46,022 bases of DNA from Bacteroidetes bacterium UBA5697 (GTDB taxonomy: Bacteria > Bacteroidota > Bacteroidia > B-17B0 > Aurantibacillaceae). Numbering within the stretch: position 1 is the stretch's first letter; each line of letters starts with the position of its first letter. Below the pieces are notes generated by a model. The model worked only from the letters and a program-made list of their open reading frames with translations, was not told the origin of the DNA and made no database searches. The position numbers were made by a program, and so were the translations under genes. Shown here piece after piece: positions 17,270 to 25,340 of the stretch. Location: the NCBI GenBank assembly GCA_002420145.1, contig DIHL01000048.1, positions 1 to 46,022 of the forward strand, written 5' to 3'.

Positions 17270-17350
17270 GTCATCACGCCTTGGCGTGAGAGCGTAGTCG
17301 AGAACTAAAAGATATAACGAAGAATGCTTCTCGACTTCGCTCGAAGTGAC
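17270..17350. repeat. REP-like two-part palindromic element
   Basis: It starts GTCAT and ends GTGAC, contains a perfect small hairpin CACGCC-TT-GGCGTG-like core (17276-17289), and two arms AGCGTAGTCGAGAA (17290-17303) and TTCTCGACTTCGCT (17328-17341) that pair with two mismatches. It fills most of the gap between the rluE-like gene and the convergent gene at 17360 and may also act as a transcription barrier. It shares TTCGAG/GCC-GGC building blocks with the element at 1738-1806. Confidence 0.65.
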
Positions 17351-17359
17351 AAGCCTTAG

Positions 17360-17914
17360 TTACTTCCCTTTTAAAAATTTCTTTAAAGCAGTGATAATTT
17401 TATTGGCATCCTCATCATCTAATTGCATTCCAAATTTCATCACCTTTGATTGACAAGTAAATTCAATACGTTCGCCGCCTTTTACCCAAAAGGTTTGGCT
17501 AAATGTATCAGCAATACTTCCTTTAGTTAAAGCTATCAAATCAAAATCAGAAACTAAATTTACATCAAACTCTTTAATTTTTCCTTTGCCGTTAATGTCT
17601 TGTTGGTAAAATATAGTTCCGTTTTTAATCCATAATTTTTCTTTACCAAAACGTTTCCACATATATACTCGAACAATTTTAAATTCGAAATATGCCCAAA
17701 ATGCTAACCAAATAATAATAAATAGTTTGGCACTTTCTTGCTGCAAGGTGAAATAATTTGCAATCACAATTACTCCGCTCACGCTCCAAGCCAGTAACCA
17801 TAAAAACATTAAGGTTACTTTCTTTTTATCGTCGGTTGGTAAAATAACTAAACTAAAAACTTGATCTTTAATTAAAATTGAACTACGTTTTCCTATTGTT
17901 TGAATGTTTTCCAT
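17360..17914 (-). CDS. Membrane protein of unknown function
   Basis: This 184-aa protein has a short soluble start (RSSILIKDQVFSLVILPT), two adjacent membrane segments (about 33-53 and 60-78) and a C-terminal soluble domain rich in beta strands (LWIKNGTIFYQQDINGKGKI ... FWVKGGERIEF) ending in a helix. This layout resembles the PH-like membrane proteins common in Bacteroidota, but I cannot name a family. ATG start; convergent with the rluE-like gene across the REP-like element. Confidence 0.65.
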   Translation of the reverse strand: MENIQTIGKRSSILIKDQVFSLVILPTDDKKKVTLMFLWLLAWSVSGVIVIANYFTLQQESAKLFIIIWLAFWAYFEFKIVRVYMWKRFGKEKLWIKNGTIFYQQDINGKGKIKEFDVNLVSDFDLIALTKGSIADTFSQTFWVKGGERIEFTCQSKVMKFGMQLDDEDANKIITALKKFLKGK

Positions 17915-17927
17915 TGTTTATTAAATT

Positions 17928-18070
17928 TTAACCACATAGAAATATAGATTTATTTTTGTGAAAGAAATCATAGAAGCTTTGCTTTTAGGATAGTTACTAT
18001 GTTTAAAACAAAGTTTTCTATCTATAACTGCAATTTAGGCGTGATAGCATCTATGTGTCTATGTGGTTTA
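17928..18070. repeat. MITE-like large palindrome (ACCACATAGA ends)
   Basis: The left arm 17928-17949 (TTAACCACATAGA...TATAGAT) and right arm 18049-18070 pair at 19 of 22 positions. Inner arms CATAGAAGCTTTG (17969-17981) and CAAAGTTTTCTAT (18009-18021) also pair with one bulge. The whole gap between comB and the upstream membrane protein gene is thus one long imperfect hairpin with no coding capacity. Termini of this type are common in Bacteroidota intergenic regions, from memory. Confidence 0.6.
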
Positions 18071-18076
18071 TCTCTT

Positions 18077-18784
18077 TTACATTTTAACTAAATATTTCCC
18101 TTCCATTACTGGAATAACAGGGCATTGATTTGGAGTTAAGCAATATTTAATATCACGTTCTAAATCTAATTTCGCTAAACGATTACGGTGAGAAGAGTTT
18201 GATAGAAATTCATACAAATCTCCTTTTGCAATGTTATATAAGTGTTTAGAAGCAATGGCAGAGTCGCAAGTAATTTCAAATTCTGATTCGGTGGTTAATT
18301 TTTCTACTACTGCTCCGGCAAAAATAGTATCCTCTAAATTGAATTTATTTTTCCAGCCAGCACACACTAAAATCACATCTTTTTTTTGTGCGACTAAATA
18401 TTCGCATAAAACATCTAAATTTAAAAAACTACCTATTAAAATTTTTGATGCCTTACGACTAGCTTCAATCGCTTGAGTTCCGTTAGTAGTTGAAATAGCA
18501 ATAGTTTTTCCTTTTACTTTATTATTCATATAGCCAAAAGGACTGTTCCCTAATTCAAAACCTTCAATCATTTCACCATTACGTTCTGCAGCTGCTAAGA
18601 ATCCATTACGTTGGTATTCTTTTGCTTCTTCAACCGTTGCCACAGGAATCATTTTACTAACGCCATTATAAAAAGCTGTGACGATAGCTGAGGTAGCTCT
18701 AAAAACATCTATTACAACCACTATAGCCTCGTCCTTATGGAAAAGATTGTAGGCTTGTGGGGTATAACAAACTTCTATATTCAT
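18077..18784 (-). CDS. comB: 2-phosphosulfolactate phosphatase (ComB)
   Basis: The 235-aa protein matches ComB across its length: VVVIDVFRATSAIVTAF near the start, AAERNGEMIEGFELGNSP, then GKTIAISTTNGTQAIEAS and an ILVCAGWKNKFNLEDTIFAGA block. Characterised ComB proteins hydrolyse 2-phosphosulfolactate to sulfolactate in coenzyme M-type biosynthesis; in bacteria without that pathway, as here, the physiological role is uncertain and may be sulfolactate or sulfolipid-related. The ATG start agrees with the family. It is separated from gcvT by 82 bp that hold a short inverted repeat. Confidence 0.88.
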   Translation of the reverse strand: MNIEVCYTPQAYNLFHKDEAIVVVIDVFRATSAIVTAFYNGVSKMIPVATVEEAKEYQRNGFLAAAERNGEMIEGFELGNSPFGYMNNKVKGKTIAISTTNGTQAIEASRKASKILIGSFLNLDVLCEYLVAQKKDVILVCAGWKNKFNLEDTIFAGAVVEKLTTESEFEITCDSAIASKHLYNIAKGDLYEFLSNSSHRNRLAKLDLERDIKYCLTPNQCPVIPVMEGKYLVKM

Positions 18785-18806
18785 TTTGTTTAGATTAATG
18801 ATTAAT

Positions 18807-18853
18807 GATTAAAGATAAAGGACATGGAAATTATGAGTCATTAATCTTTAATC
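18807..18853. repeat. Short inverted repeat between comB and gcvT
   Basis: GATTAAAGAT (18807-18816) and ATCTTTAATC (18844-18853) are perfect complements around a 27-nt loop, next to a triplicated ATTAATG-like run. No T-tract follows on either strand, so a terminator is unlikely. Confidence 0.35.
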
Positions 18854-18866
18854 CTTCGTCTAAAAA

Positions 18867-19949
18867 TTATTTTTTTAAGAAAGGAATTTTACAAACTTTA
18901 GCTTTAATAGCTTTATCTCTAATCACGATGAAAATTTCTGTATCAGCTTTTGCAAAATCTTTATTCACGTAACCCATCCCAATGGCTTTATTTAAAGTTG
19001 GTGATTGGGTTCCTGAAGTGACTTTACCAATGATGTTTCCACTCGCATCTGCAATTTGGTAATCGTGACGAGGAATACCTCTGTCAATCATTTCAAAGCC
19101 AACTAACTTTTTAGCAACGCCATCTGTTTTTTGTTTTTCAATCGCCGCTCGGTTTGTGAAATCTTTTGTGAATTTTGTAATCCAGCCTAATCCAGCTTCA
19201 ATTGGAGATGTTGTATCATCAATATCATTTCCGTATAAGCAGAATCCCATCTCTAAACGTAATGTATCGCGAGCACCTAAGCCAATTGGTTTAATACCAA
19301 ACTCAGCGCCAGCTGCAAAAATTCCATCCCACATTTTCTCAGCAAATTCATTTTCAAAATAAATTTCAAATCCACCAGCACCTGTATAACCTGTATTAGA
19401 AATTACCACATTATCAACGCCATTAAATTTTCCTTTAGCAAAAGAGTAATAAGGAATGTCGGCTAATTTTACATCTGTTAATTTTTGTAATGTATCCATT
19501 GCTTTAGGACCTTGAATAGCTAATAAAGATGTTTTCTCAGAAATGTTATGCATCTCCACGTTCTTAGTATTATGCTTGCTAATCCAATTCCAGTCTTTAT
19601 CAATATTAGAAGCGTTAACTACTAACATATATGTTTTTTCATCAATACGGTAAACAATTAAATCATCTACAATACCACCATCATTATTTGGTAAGCAAGA
19701 GTATTGAGCTTTGCCGTCGGTTAAAACCGAAGCATCGTTACTTGTTACTCTTTGAATTAAGTCTAAAGCATTTTCACCTTTTAAAATAAATTCACCCATG
19801 TGACTTACATCAAACACACCCACAGCATTTCTAACAGTTGCATGCTCATCGTTTAATCCGCTATAAGAAACAGGCATGTTGTATCCTGCAAATGGAACCA
19901 TTTTAGCTCCTAAAGAAATGTGCTTTTGTGTAAGTGCTGTGTTTTTCAT
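18867..19949 (-). CDS. gcvT: Glycine cleavage system T protein (aminomethyltransferase)
   Basis: The 360-aa protein aligns with GcvT throughout: MVPFAGYNMPVSYSG, GVFDVSHMGEF, SNDASVLTDGKAQYSCLPN, GGIVDDLIVYR, GYTGAGGFEIYF, and the catalytic-region GLGARDTLRLEMGFCLYGNDI, then GEVTSG-like GKVTSGTQSPTLNKAIGMGYV. It transfers the methylene group from the lipoyl H protein to tetrahydrofolate, releasing ammonia. GcvH and GcvP are not in this window. It follows the nucleotidyltransferase gene by 36 nt on the same strand and may be partly co-transcribed with it. Confidence 0.95.
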   Translation of the reverse strand: MKNTALTQKHISLGAKMVPFAGYNMPVSYSGLNDEHATVRNAVGVFDVSHMGEFILKGENALDLIQRVTSNDASVLTDGKAQYSCLPNNDGGIVDDLIVYRIDEKTYMLVVNASNIDKDWNWISKHNTKNVEMHNISEKTSLLAIQGPKAMDTLQKLTDVKLADIPYYSFAKGKFNGVDNVVISNTGYTGAGGFEIYFENEFAEKMWDGIFAAGAEFGIKPIGLGARDTLRLEMGFCLYGNDIDDTTSPIEAGLGWITKFTKDFTNRAAIEKQKTDGVAKKLVGFEMIDRGIPRHDYQIADASGNIIGKVTSGTQSPTLNKAIGMGYVNKDFAKADTEIFIVIRDKAIKAKVCKIPFLKK

Positions 19950-19985
19950 AAGTATGTGTTTAATTGATTGCGAATGTATATAAAA

Positions 19986-20462
19986 TTATAATTTGTTTTG
20001 ACGTTTTATTTTCTCTAATTCTTCAATATCTAACTTATCTTTTAGTCTGTTTGCAGCCTTTTTTGATTCTATTAATTGGTTTATATGGAAAAAGCGCACG
20101 GAAATGTTTTCAATGATTGCCTCATTAGAAGTTTGATAGCATTCATCAAATTTTTCTTGTTCAAAGCCTTTCAATTGTGTCATAATATCTAATTCAAACC
20201 CAGAAGGTAAATTAATAGAAGACCAGCCAGGAATAAAATCAATATTTTCTAAATCAGGAATTGTATTAAGTCCAATCTCGTGAAGAGAATTTTGAAGAGC
20301 TTGTCTGTTTTCTTTTGTGTCTTTAATCCAAATGTCTAAATCTGATGTTAATCTATTGTATCCATTTAAAATAGATGCAAAACCACCAACCATAATGTAT
20401 TTTAACTTGTTCTTTTCAAAAACTCGCCACAATTCAATTAATTCATCATCTAAAATATCCAT
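19986..20462 (-). CDS. Nucleotidyltransferase-like protein (MNT/DUF6036 type)
   Basis: This 158-aa protein has the minimal nucleotidyltransferase core: VGGFASILNGYNRLTSDLDIWI gives the GG and the D-x-D metal pair, and FELDIMTQ supplies the third acidic residue. A C-terminal helix with KKAANRLKDKLDIEEL follows. Active-site residues look intact. Such proteins occur in toxin-antitoxin and defence modules as well as alone. Its ATG lies 2 nt after the stop of a 44-codon gene on the same strand, so the two are almost certainly translated together. A second, distantly related gene is at 27223. Confidence 0.75.
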   Translation of the reverse strand: MDILDDELIELWRVFEKNKLKYIMVGGFASILNGYNRLTSDLDIWIKDTKENRQALQNSLHEIGLNTIPDLENIDFIPGWSSINLPSGFELDIMTQLKGFEQEKFDECYQTSNEAIIENISVRFFHINQLIESKKAANRLKDKLDIEELEKIKRQNKL

Positions 20463-20464
20463 AA

Positions 20465-20599
20465 TTATTTTTGAGTAGTGTGAGAAATAATTTTGGCTTT
20501 AGATAACATTTTGGAAATTTTCATCAAACGAATAAAGTCTTTGTATCGTTTTACGTATACTTCGTTTGGCGTTGTATCTTTTTTAACCACAGAATTCAT
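20465..20599 (-). CDS. Tiny 44-aa partner gene of the nucleotidyltransferase
   Basis: The ATG at 20599 opens a 44-codon frame ending 2 nt before the nucleotidyltransferase ATG. The product is basic and helical: NSVVKKDTTPNEVYVKRYKD, then FIRLMKISKMLSKAKIISHT. It sits 11 nt after the glycosyltransferase stop. Tight spacing on both sides and a continuous frame through the whole gap support a real gene. No family is recognised. A role as partner or antitoxin of the nucleotidyltransferase is inferred from arrangement only. Confidence 0.6.
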   Translation of the reverse strand: MNSVVKKDTTPNEVYVKRYKDFIRLMKISKMLSKAKIISHTTQK

Positions 20600-20610
20600 G
20601 GTCAAATTTA

Positions 20611-21690
20611 CTATTTTATTAGTGATTTTAAAACCTCTAGATACTTAACTTTATTAGCATTTACGGAGTAGTTTTTAACCACAGTTTCTCTGCCTGCATT
20701 GCCCAATTTGTGACGTAAATCAGGGTTTTCGATTAATTCACTTAGATAATTCACCCAATCTTGCTGATTTGAGGCTAAAAAGCCATTTTTACCATGTTCA
20801 ATAATTTCGGAGTTTACACCAACATCACTCATGATTGTTGCTACTCCACATGCCATATAGGACAATCCTTTTAATCCGCATTTGCCTTTTACCCATTCAT
20901 CATTTGGTAATGGCATAATACCAATATCAAAACGATTTAAATCATTTACCTCTGTTTTGGCACTCCAGTTTTTACTAATCAAATTAATTTGGGGATGAGA
21001 ATAAGAACCTTGTCCAATAACATGAACCTCTATTTGGTTAGGATATTTTTTTTGAATTTCGATTAATGCGGGAATGGCAATTTCAAAATGTTTAATAGTG
21101 CTAATACTTCCGCTCCATCCAATGACTAATTTTTCTTTGTTTCTTAATTCAGGTTTTGGAATATGAAAATCACTATCAATGGTTGTTGGAATAATAACTG
21201 TGTTTTGATTAAACTGTTTAGCGTAGTTTGCTAAAAACGAATTTCCAGCAATCACACAATGAGCGTGCGCGATATTAATTTTAGTTTTATCAGGATTTTT
21301 TAAAAATTCAAATTTTTTATTTTCTGGTGAAGTATCTAATAACCAAATACTATCATCAAAATCAAAAACTACTTTGTTTTTTTTGAAAAATTGTTTTTCA
21401 AAATAGGATGAGCCTAATAATAAGGCTTCACGTTGAATAAATACAATATCAAAATTCTTGGCTCTTCTTAAATCATTTAAACGAATGAAAATAGATTTTA
21501 AAAGAATGAAAGCTTTTTTGAAATAATTTCCTGGATGGTAAAATAGTTTATCGTCTTTTTCTGTAATAATTTCACACAATTCCCAATCAAATCCTTCTGA
21601 TTTAAAATAATTTAAATACTGTTCAAATCGGTATCTCTGACTCGGAGAACGATTTAAACGATGATCGACTATGATTAATAGTTTTGGCAA
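20611..21690 (-). CDS. Family 4 glycosyltransferase, TTG start
   Basis: The 359-aa protein has a GT-B layout: N-terminal block with HRLNRSPSQRYRFEQYL, linker, and C-terminal Rossmann domain with VIGWSGSISTIKHFE, DIGIMPLPNDEWVKGKCGLK and the GLSYMACGVATIMSDVGVNSEII sugar-nucleotide motif. It probably adds a sugar to a surface glycan or lipid; donor and acceptor are unknown. The frame has no usable ATG: upstream a stop is met at 21715-21717, and the normal N-terminus begins at the TTG at 21690. A 44-codon gene follows 11 nt downstream. Confidence 0.88.
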   Translation of the reverse strand: MPKLLIIVDHRLNRSPSQRYRFEQYLNYFKSEGFDWELCEIITEKDDKLFYHPGNYFKKAFILLKSIFIRLNDLRRAKNFDIVFIQREALLLGSSYFEKQFFKKNKVVFDFDDSIWLLDTSPENKKFEFLKNPDKTKINIAHAHCVIAGNSFLANYAKQFNQNTVIIPTTIDSDFHIPKPELRNKEKLVIGWSGSISTIKHFEIAIPALIEIQKKYPNQIEVHVIGQGSYSHPQINLISKNWSAKTEVNDLNRFDIGIMPLPNDEWVKGKCGLKGLSYMACGVATIMSDVGVNSEIIEHGKNGFLASNQQDWVNYLSELIENPDLRHKLGNAGRETVVKNYSVNANKVKYLEVLKSLIK

Positions 21691-21759
21691 AAAACAAAGG
21701 TTAATTATGCCAAATTACAAAAATATTTAATAGCAAAGAATGAATAGCGAGATAGTTCA

Positions 21760-21912
21760 TTATTCATCCTCGTCTTTATTATTTTTCTTGTTATTTGTTA
21801 ATACAAGATATAGCAAGAAAGTAACCATCGCTAGTCCAAAATAAACAGCCCAATCAGGAAATTCAGAGGCATAAAAATTTACTCCTGGATTGTATTTTGA
21901 ACGAAACGACAT
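21760..21912 (-). CDS. Small 50-aa single-pass membrane protein
   Basis: ATG at 21912, stop at 21760. The product has a polar N-terminus (SFRSKYNPGVNFYASEFPDW), one membrane helix (about 21-39, AVYFGLAMVTFLLYLVL) and an Asn/Lys stretch ending in an acidic DEDE tail. It starts 8 nt after the stop of the large GH18 gene and is probably in its transcript. I do not recognise the family; the in-frame helix and sharp hydrophobic profile make it credible. Confidence 0.6.
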   Translation of the reverse strand: MSFRSKYNPGVNFYASEFPDWAVYFGLAMVTFLLYLVLTNNKKNNKDEDE

Positions 21913-21920
21913 TTTCTGAA

Positions 21921-24900
21921 TTACTCAATAATTAATTTCTTAGTTATTTCTTTTCCAGAAGATGTTAGTTTTATGAAATAGATGCCTTTACTTAATTGTA
22001 ATTGCTTACTGTTTATTTCTAAAGTATTAATTCCAGAAGTAATCAATAATTCTTTTTGCTCTATTTGTTTTCCTAAAGCATCATATAATACATAATGTAA
22101 TGTTTCATTTGAACTACTAATTAAACTAATGGTTGCTTTATCGTTAGTTGGATTCGGATAAATACTTAATTCATTTAATACATTTGATTCTGTCAATCCC
22201 GTTGGCATTAAATAAATAACACCATCACTTACTACACTGTCACTCACTAATCCCGCGTTATTGACAGACTTAACCATGATAAAATATTTTTGGTTGTTAG
22301 TTAATGATAATCCTGTTTTAGTTGCATTTAAATTTAAGGCATTGTTTGTCCAGGAAACAATGTTCTGAGAACCTGCTGTTGTTCCAATGGCATAATAATA
22401 GGTTGAAACTCCAGAGTTAGTGTCTTTTGCCATTGTATAATTTAAGTCTAATTGCGTGCCTATAAAAGTTGTATCGATATCATTTGCAGTTCCATCTTTG
22501 ATGATAGAAGAGGCGATTGGTTTAGTCCAATCGATATCAATGTATTGATTACTGATAAGAGAAAGATTATTAGCGTTATCTTTTGTGATACTACTGATGT
22601 TTCCACCATATATGTTTGGTGAAATATTTTCATTTCGTAAGTCATTTGTATTGGCGGCACCAACTAAAATGGTATGCGATGATGCTCTTGAACGAAATAT
22701 TTTAAAATCATCAATTTTAAATGTACTGTTTCCTGTCCTAAAAGACACAGCTGTTCCTGTGGCGTGTGGTGTTGTATCTGTCCATGAACCAATAAATACA
22801 TTGTTTTGCCATACTTTAATTTCTCCTGTAATTCTATCATAAGATATTTTATAATCATAGGTTGTTCCAGCAGCAATTGTACAGCTTACAGAATGTGTTG
22901 GTAAACCAATTGAATTTGCTACTGATTTATAAAACTCTATAGAGCTTTGATCAGGTCTAAACCAAATCATGTAACTATTGCCACGTTGTGTTTGAGATGG
23001 ATTATCACAAGCAATATAAATTCCTGCTCTACGATTTGTGTTTGCTCCTGTTATGGTTCCTTTAAAACTATACAAATAACGGTTTGATAAACTTTGAGTG
23101 ACCGTCGCATAAATATTTGTATTACTATTTGTTTCGTCTGTTTGAATTAATGCTCCTGATGAAATACTCCAAGTGCCTACAGAGCTTGTCCAGTCTGGGT
23201 GAATAGCAGTTCCATTAAAATCATCATTGAAAAATCCTCTTGCTCCATTTGCTCTCCATTCAACACCGTTATAATAACTTGGTTGGTAAAAACTTTTTTC
23301 AATGCCCGTTCCACCAACATTATCAACGTCTGTATACGTTGCTGTAAAATTTTGAGTAATCCATCCGTTCGGTGTTGTAATTTGTGTAGTCGGAATAACA
23401 TTGTCTTGTATGCAAGTCCAAACAGCTTTAAATCCGCTTTTTACGGTTGCATTATCTGATTTAAATTTTGCAGTAATCGCATTTCCAGTTGATGTAATTA
23501 CCCCAGGAACAACAGTGCCAGTATACGCTCCCAAAACAGGAGCAGCTGTTGATGTTCCATCAAATAAATATAAAGAATCATAACCTTGCTCTAAATCCAT
23601 CTTACTAAAGTTTAACTGTACTTTGTTAGCGCCAGTAGGGGCAATGGTATACACATACGATTCATTATCATAGTGATTTCTATTTGGGCCTCCCATATCA
23701 AAAATACTATCAGTACAAGGAACAGTTGCGCAGTTTGAAAATTTATCTTTAATTAAATTCCATAAATCACTATAGCCATCATCATAACCTAAAGCCCAAA
23801 TTCCAATACCGCCAATACCACGTTGATTAACTAAATCAAACTTTCTACTATAACTATAATTATCATCAATCCAACACTGACGCCATGCACCACTTACTTG
23901 GTATGAATAAAATGGATTAAAGCTATTGCTATCCCAGTTTTTATTGGCAGCAGAATAAGTTGTTGAATTGTTTCGTACATAGTTATATAAGCGAGAAGAG
24001 GTAAAACCACCAGTGGTATTAGAGGGTGCGGTTGCTGCTACGGTTTCCCATTCTCTTCCGTACCAAGGTAAGCCTAATAGTAATTTGTTTTTACTAACTC
24101 CTTTGTTTAAATAATGAGTAATGGATTTTGCTAATGTATAATTATATGTTGTTTGAAAATTATATAAGGGATCTCCAGGGCCAGCAGTTGTGGAGCCTGA
24201 ATAATAATAATCATAGCCCATAATAATAAAATCATCCACAATAGGATTAAGTGCTGCTATATCAAAAGTGTTATTTCCCCATTCAACAGCATACAAGGCC
24301 ATGGTTACTTCGTAGTTTGGATTAGCTGCATGAACCTGATTACAAAGATTAGTCATAAATGATGTAAATGGAACTTTATCTGCAGAACCCATTCCTTCAA
24401 AATCAATATTGATTCCGTTACTACCTGGACGGGAATTCAATAAATTGATGGCGTTAGTGATGAATGTTTGCTGAGCCGTTGAACTTGCCCAAAATGTTGA
24501 GTGGCTTCCAAATAATGTTGCGCAAAAATGTACATTTACACTGTTACTGATAGCTGCAGTAACTGCCGCACTGCTTGCCCAAGCAAAAGAGGCATTTGTA
24601 TTGTTGCCTGTAGTTGGACTTACGGAATAATCAAAATAACAAAAATCACTCAGCATGCTCCAATCATAGTTAGTATAAACAGAGCCTACCCAATATGGAT
24701 GCCATCCATAAACTTTTTTGTTAAGGGTGCAAGGAAGACTGCTTGATTTAGATTGAATAGGATTAGGCTGATAAATGGTTCCGTTTTCTATGGTATTTAA
24801 ACTATCCCATTGGGTGTCTTTTGAAAAAGAATAATTTTTATAATGAGTACTTTGCTCTTGGATTGTTGACTGTTGTTGAGCTAAAAAATTTAGGGATATA

Positions 24901-24929
24901 AGTAATAATATAGATAGTAGTTTTTTCAT
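21921..24929 (-). CDS. Secreted GH18 chitinase-like protein with CUB and LamG-like domains, T9SS cargo
   Basis: The 1002-aa protein has a signal peptide (KKLLSILLLISLNFLAQ), a GH18 barrel (about 70-395) with YGWHPYW, the active-site strand NGINIDFEG (E178 is the expected acid/base; the first two acidic residues of DGxDxDxE are Asn), MGYDYYY and LLGLPWYGREW, a CUB domain (about 400-505), a concanavalin/LamG-like domain with FFNDDFNG and FKIDDFKIFRSR (about 560-755), an FN3-like section and a C-terminal T9SS type A domain (LSIYPNPTNDKATIS ... KGIYFIKL). It is predicted to be exported and to cleave or bind a beta-1,4-GlcNAc polymer. A TATATTTA box lies 18 nt before its ATG, inside the T-tract of the rpmH terminator. 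Confidence 0.88.
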   Translation of the reverse strand: MKKLLSILLLISLNFLAQQQSTIQEQSTHYKNYSFSKDTQWDSLNTIENGTIYQPNPIQSKSSSLPCTLNKKVYGWHPYWVGSVYTNYDWSMLSDFCYFDYSVSPTTGNNTNASFAWASSAAVTAAISNSVNVHFCATLFGSHSTFWASSTAQQTFITNAINLLNSRPGSNGINIDFEGMGSADKVPFTSFMTNLCNQVHAANPNYEVTMALYAVEWGNNTFDIAALNPIVDDFIIMGYDYYYSGSTTAGPGDPLYNFQTTYNYTLAKSITHYLNKGVSKNKLLLGLPWYGREWETVAATAPSNTTGGFTSSRLYNYVRNNSTTYSAANKNWDSNSFNPFYSYQVSGAWRQCWIDDNYSYSRKFDLVNQRGIGGIGIWALGYDDGYSDLWNLIKDKFSNCATVPCTDSIFDMGGPNRNHYDNESYVYTIAPTGANKVQLNFSKMDLEQGYDSLYLFDGTSTAAPVLGAYTGTVVPGVITSTGNAITAKFKSDNATVKSGFKAVWTCIQDNVIPTTQITTPNGWITQNFTATYTDVDNVGGTGIEKSFYQPSYYNGVEWRANGARGFFNDDFNGTAIHPDWTSSVGTWSISSGALIQTDETNSNTNIYATVTQSLSNRYLYSFKGTITGANTNRRAGIYIACDNPSQTQRGNSYMIWFRPDQSSIEFYKSVANSIGLPTHSVSCTIAAGTTYDYKISYDRITGEIKVWQNNVFIGSWTDTTPHATGTAVSFRTGNSTFKIDDFKIFRSRASSHTILVGAANTNDLRNENISPNIYGGNISSITKDNANNLSLISNQYIDIDWTKPIASSIIKDGTANDIDTTFIGTQLDLNYTMAKDTNSGVSTYYYAIGTTAGSQNIVSWTNNALNLNATKTGLSLTNNQKYFIMVKSVNNAGLVSDSVVSDGVIYLMPTGLTESNVLNELSIYPNPTNDKATISLISSSNETLHYVLYDALGKQIEQKELLITSGINTLEINSKQLQLSKGIYFIKLTSSGKEITKKLIIE

Positions 24930-24960
24930 AGTTGCAATTTAGGCTAGTAAATATAATAAA

Positions 24961-24988
24961 AAAGCCGCCCGTTAATACAGGCAGCTTT
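24961..24988 (-). terminator. Intrinsic terminator after rpmH
   Basis: On the minus strand AAAGCTGCC pairs with GGCGGCTTT (one G-U pair), loop of 10 nt, followed by a run of T. It lies 34 nt after the rpmH stop. Confidence 0.75.
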
Positions 24989-25022
24989 GTTAAAAAGATA
25001 CTAAATTGCTTTAGAAAAGCTA

Positions 25023-25178
25023 TTATTTATGCGTTTTCTCGCTAGATACAGTTAATTTTTTACGACCTTTAGCTCTACGAGAAGCTAAAACTCTACGGCC
25101 ATTTGCAGAAGCCATACGCTCACGAAATCCGTGTTTGTTTCTTCTTTTACGTTGCGATGGTTGGAAAGTGCGTTTCAT
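25023..25178 (-). CDS. rpmH: 50S ribosomal protein L34
   Basis: The 51-aa product begins MKRTFQPSQRKRRNKHGFRE and continues RMASANGRRVLASRRAKGRK, an exact fit to L34 of the large ribosomal subunit, with a short C-terminal tail. It was too short for an ordinary length cut-off. A consensus promoter is 44 nt upstream and a terminator follows, so it is an independent unit; the usual neighbours rnpA and dnaA are not here. Confidence 0.97.
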   Translation of the reverse strand: MKRTFQPSQRKRRNKHGFRERMASANGRRVLASRRAKGRKKLTVSSEKTHK

Positions 25179-25221
25179 GGTATTAGTATTTAAATGTTAT
25201 AAGTTTTTCAAAATTGGACTG

Positions 25222-25252
25222 CAAATATAATGGATTTTTATTATGTGGCAAA
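25222..25252 (-). promoter_or_regulatory. Bacteroidota-type promoter of rpmH
   Basis: On the minus strand TTTG (25249-25252), 19 nt, TATATTTG (25222-25229): a perfect consensus match before a strongly expressed gene. Confidence 0.8.
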
Positions 25253-25313
25253 TTTTTTACGAATTTTAACCTTAAAATAGCCATTTTTTTAATTTATAGC
25301 CACCTTAAAACAG

Positions 25314-25321
25314 TACATTTG
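25314..25321 (+). promoter_or_regulatory. -7 box of the ABC exporter gene
   Basis: TACATTTG matches TAnnTTTG and ends 19 nt before the ATG at 25341. The region 19 nt upstream is T-rich without a clear TTTG. Confidence 0.5.
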
Positions 25322-25340
25322 TACCCTAAATTTCCTCAAA

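Noticed and set aside
20465..20599. Frameshifted or decayed short gene before the nucleotidyltransferase
   Set aside because: A first reading seemed to break the frame, but rechecking base by base gives one continuous 44-codon frame with a stop next to the downstream ATG.
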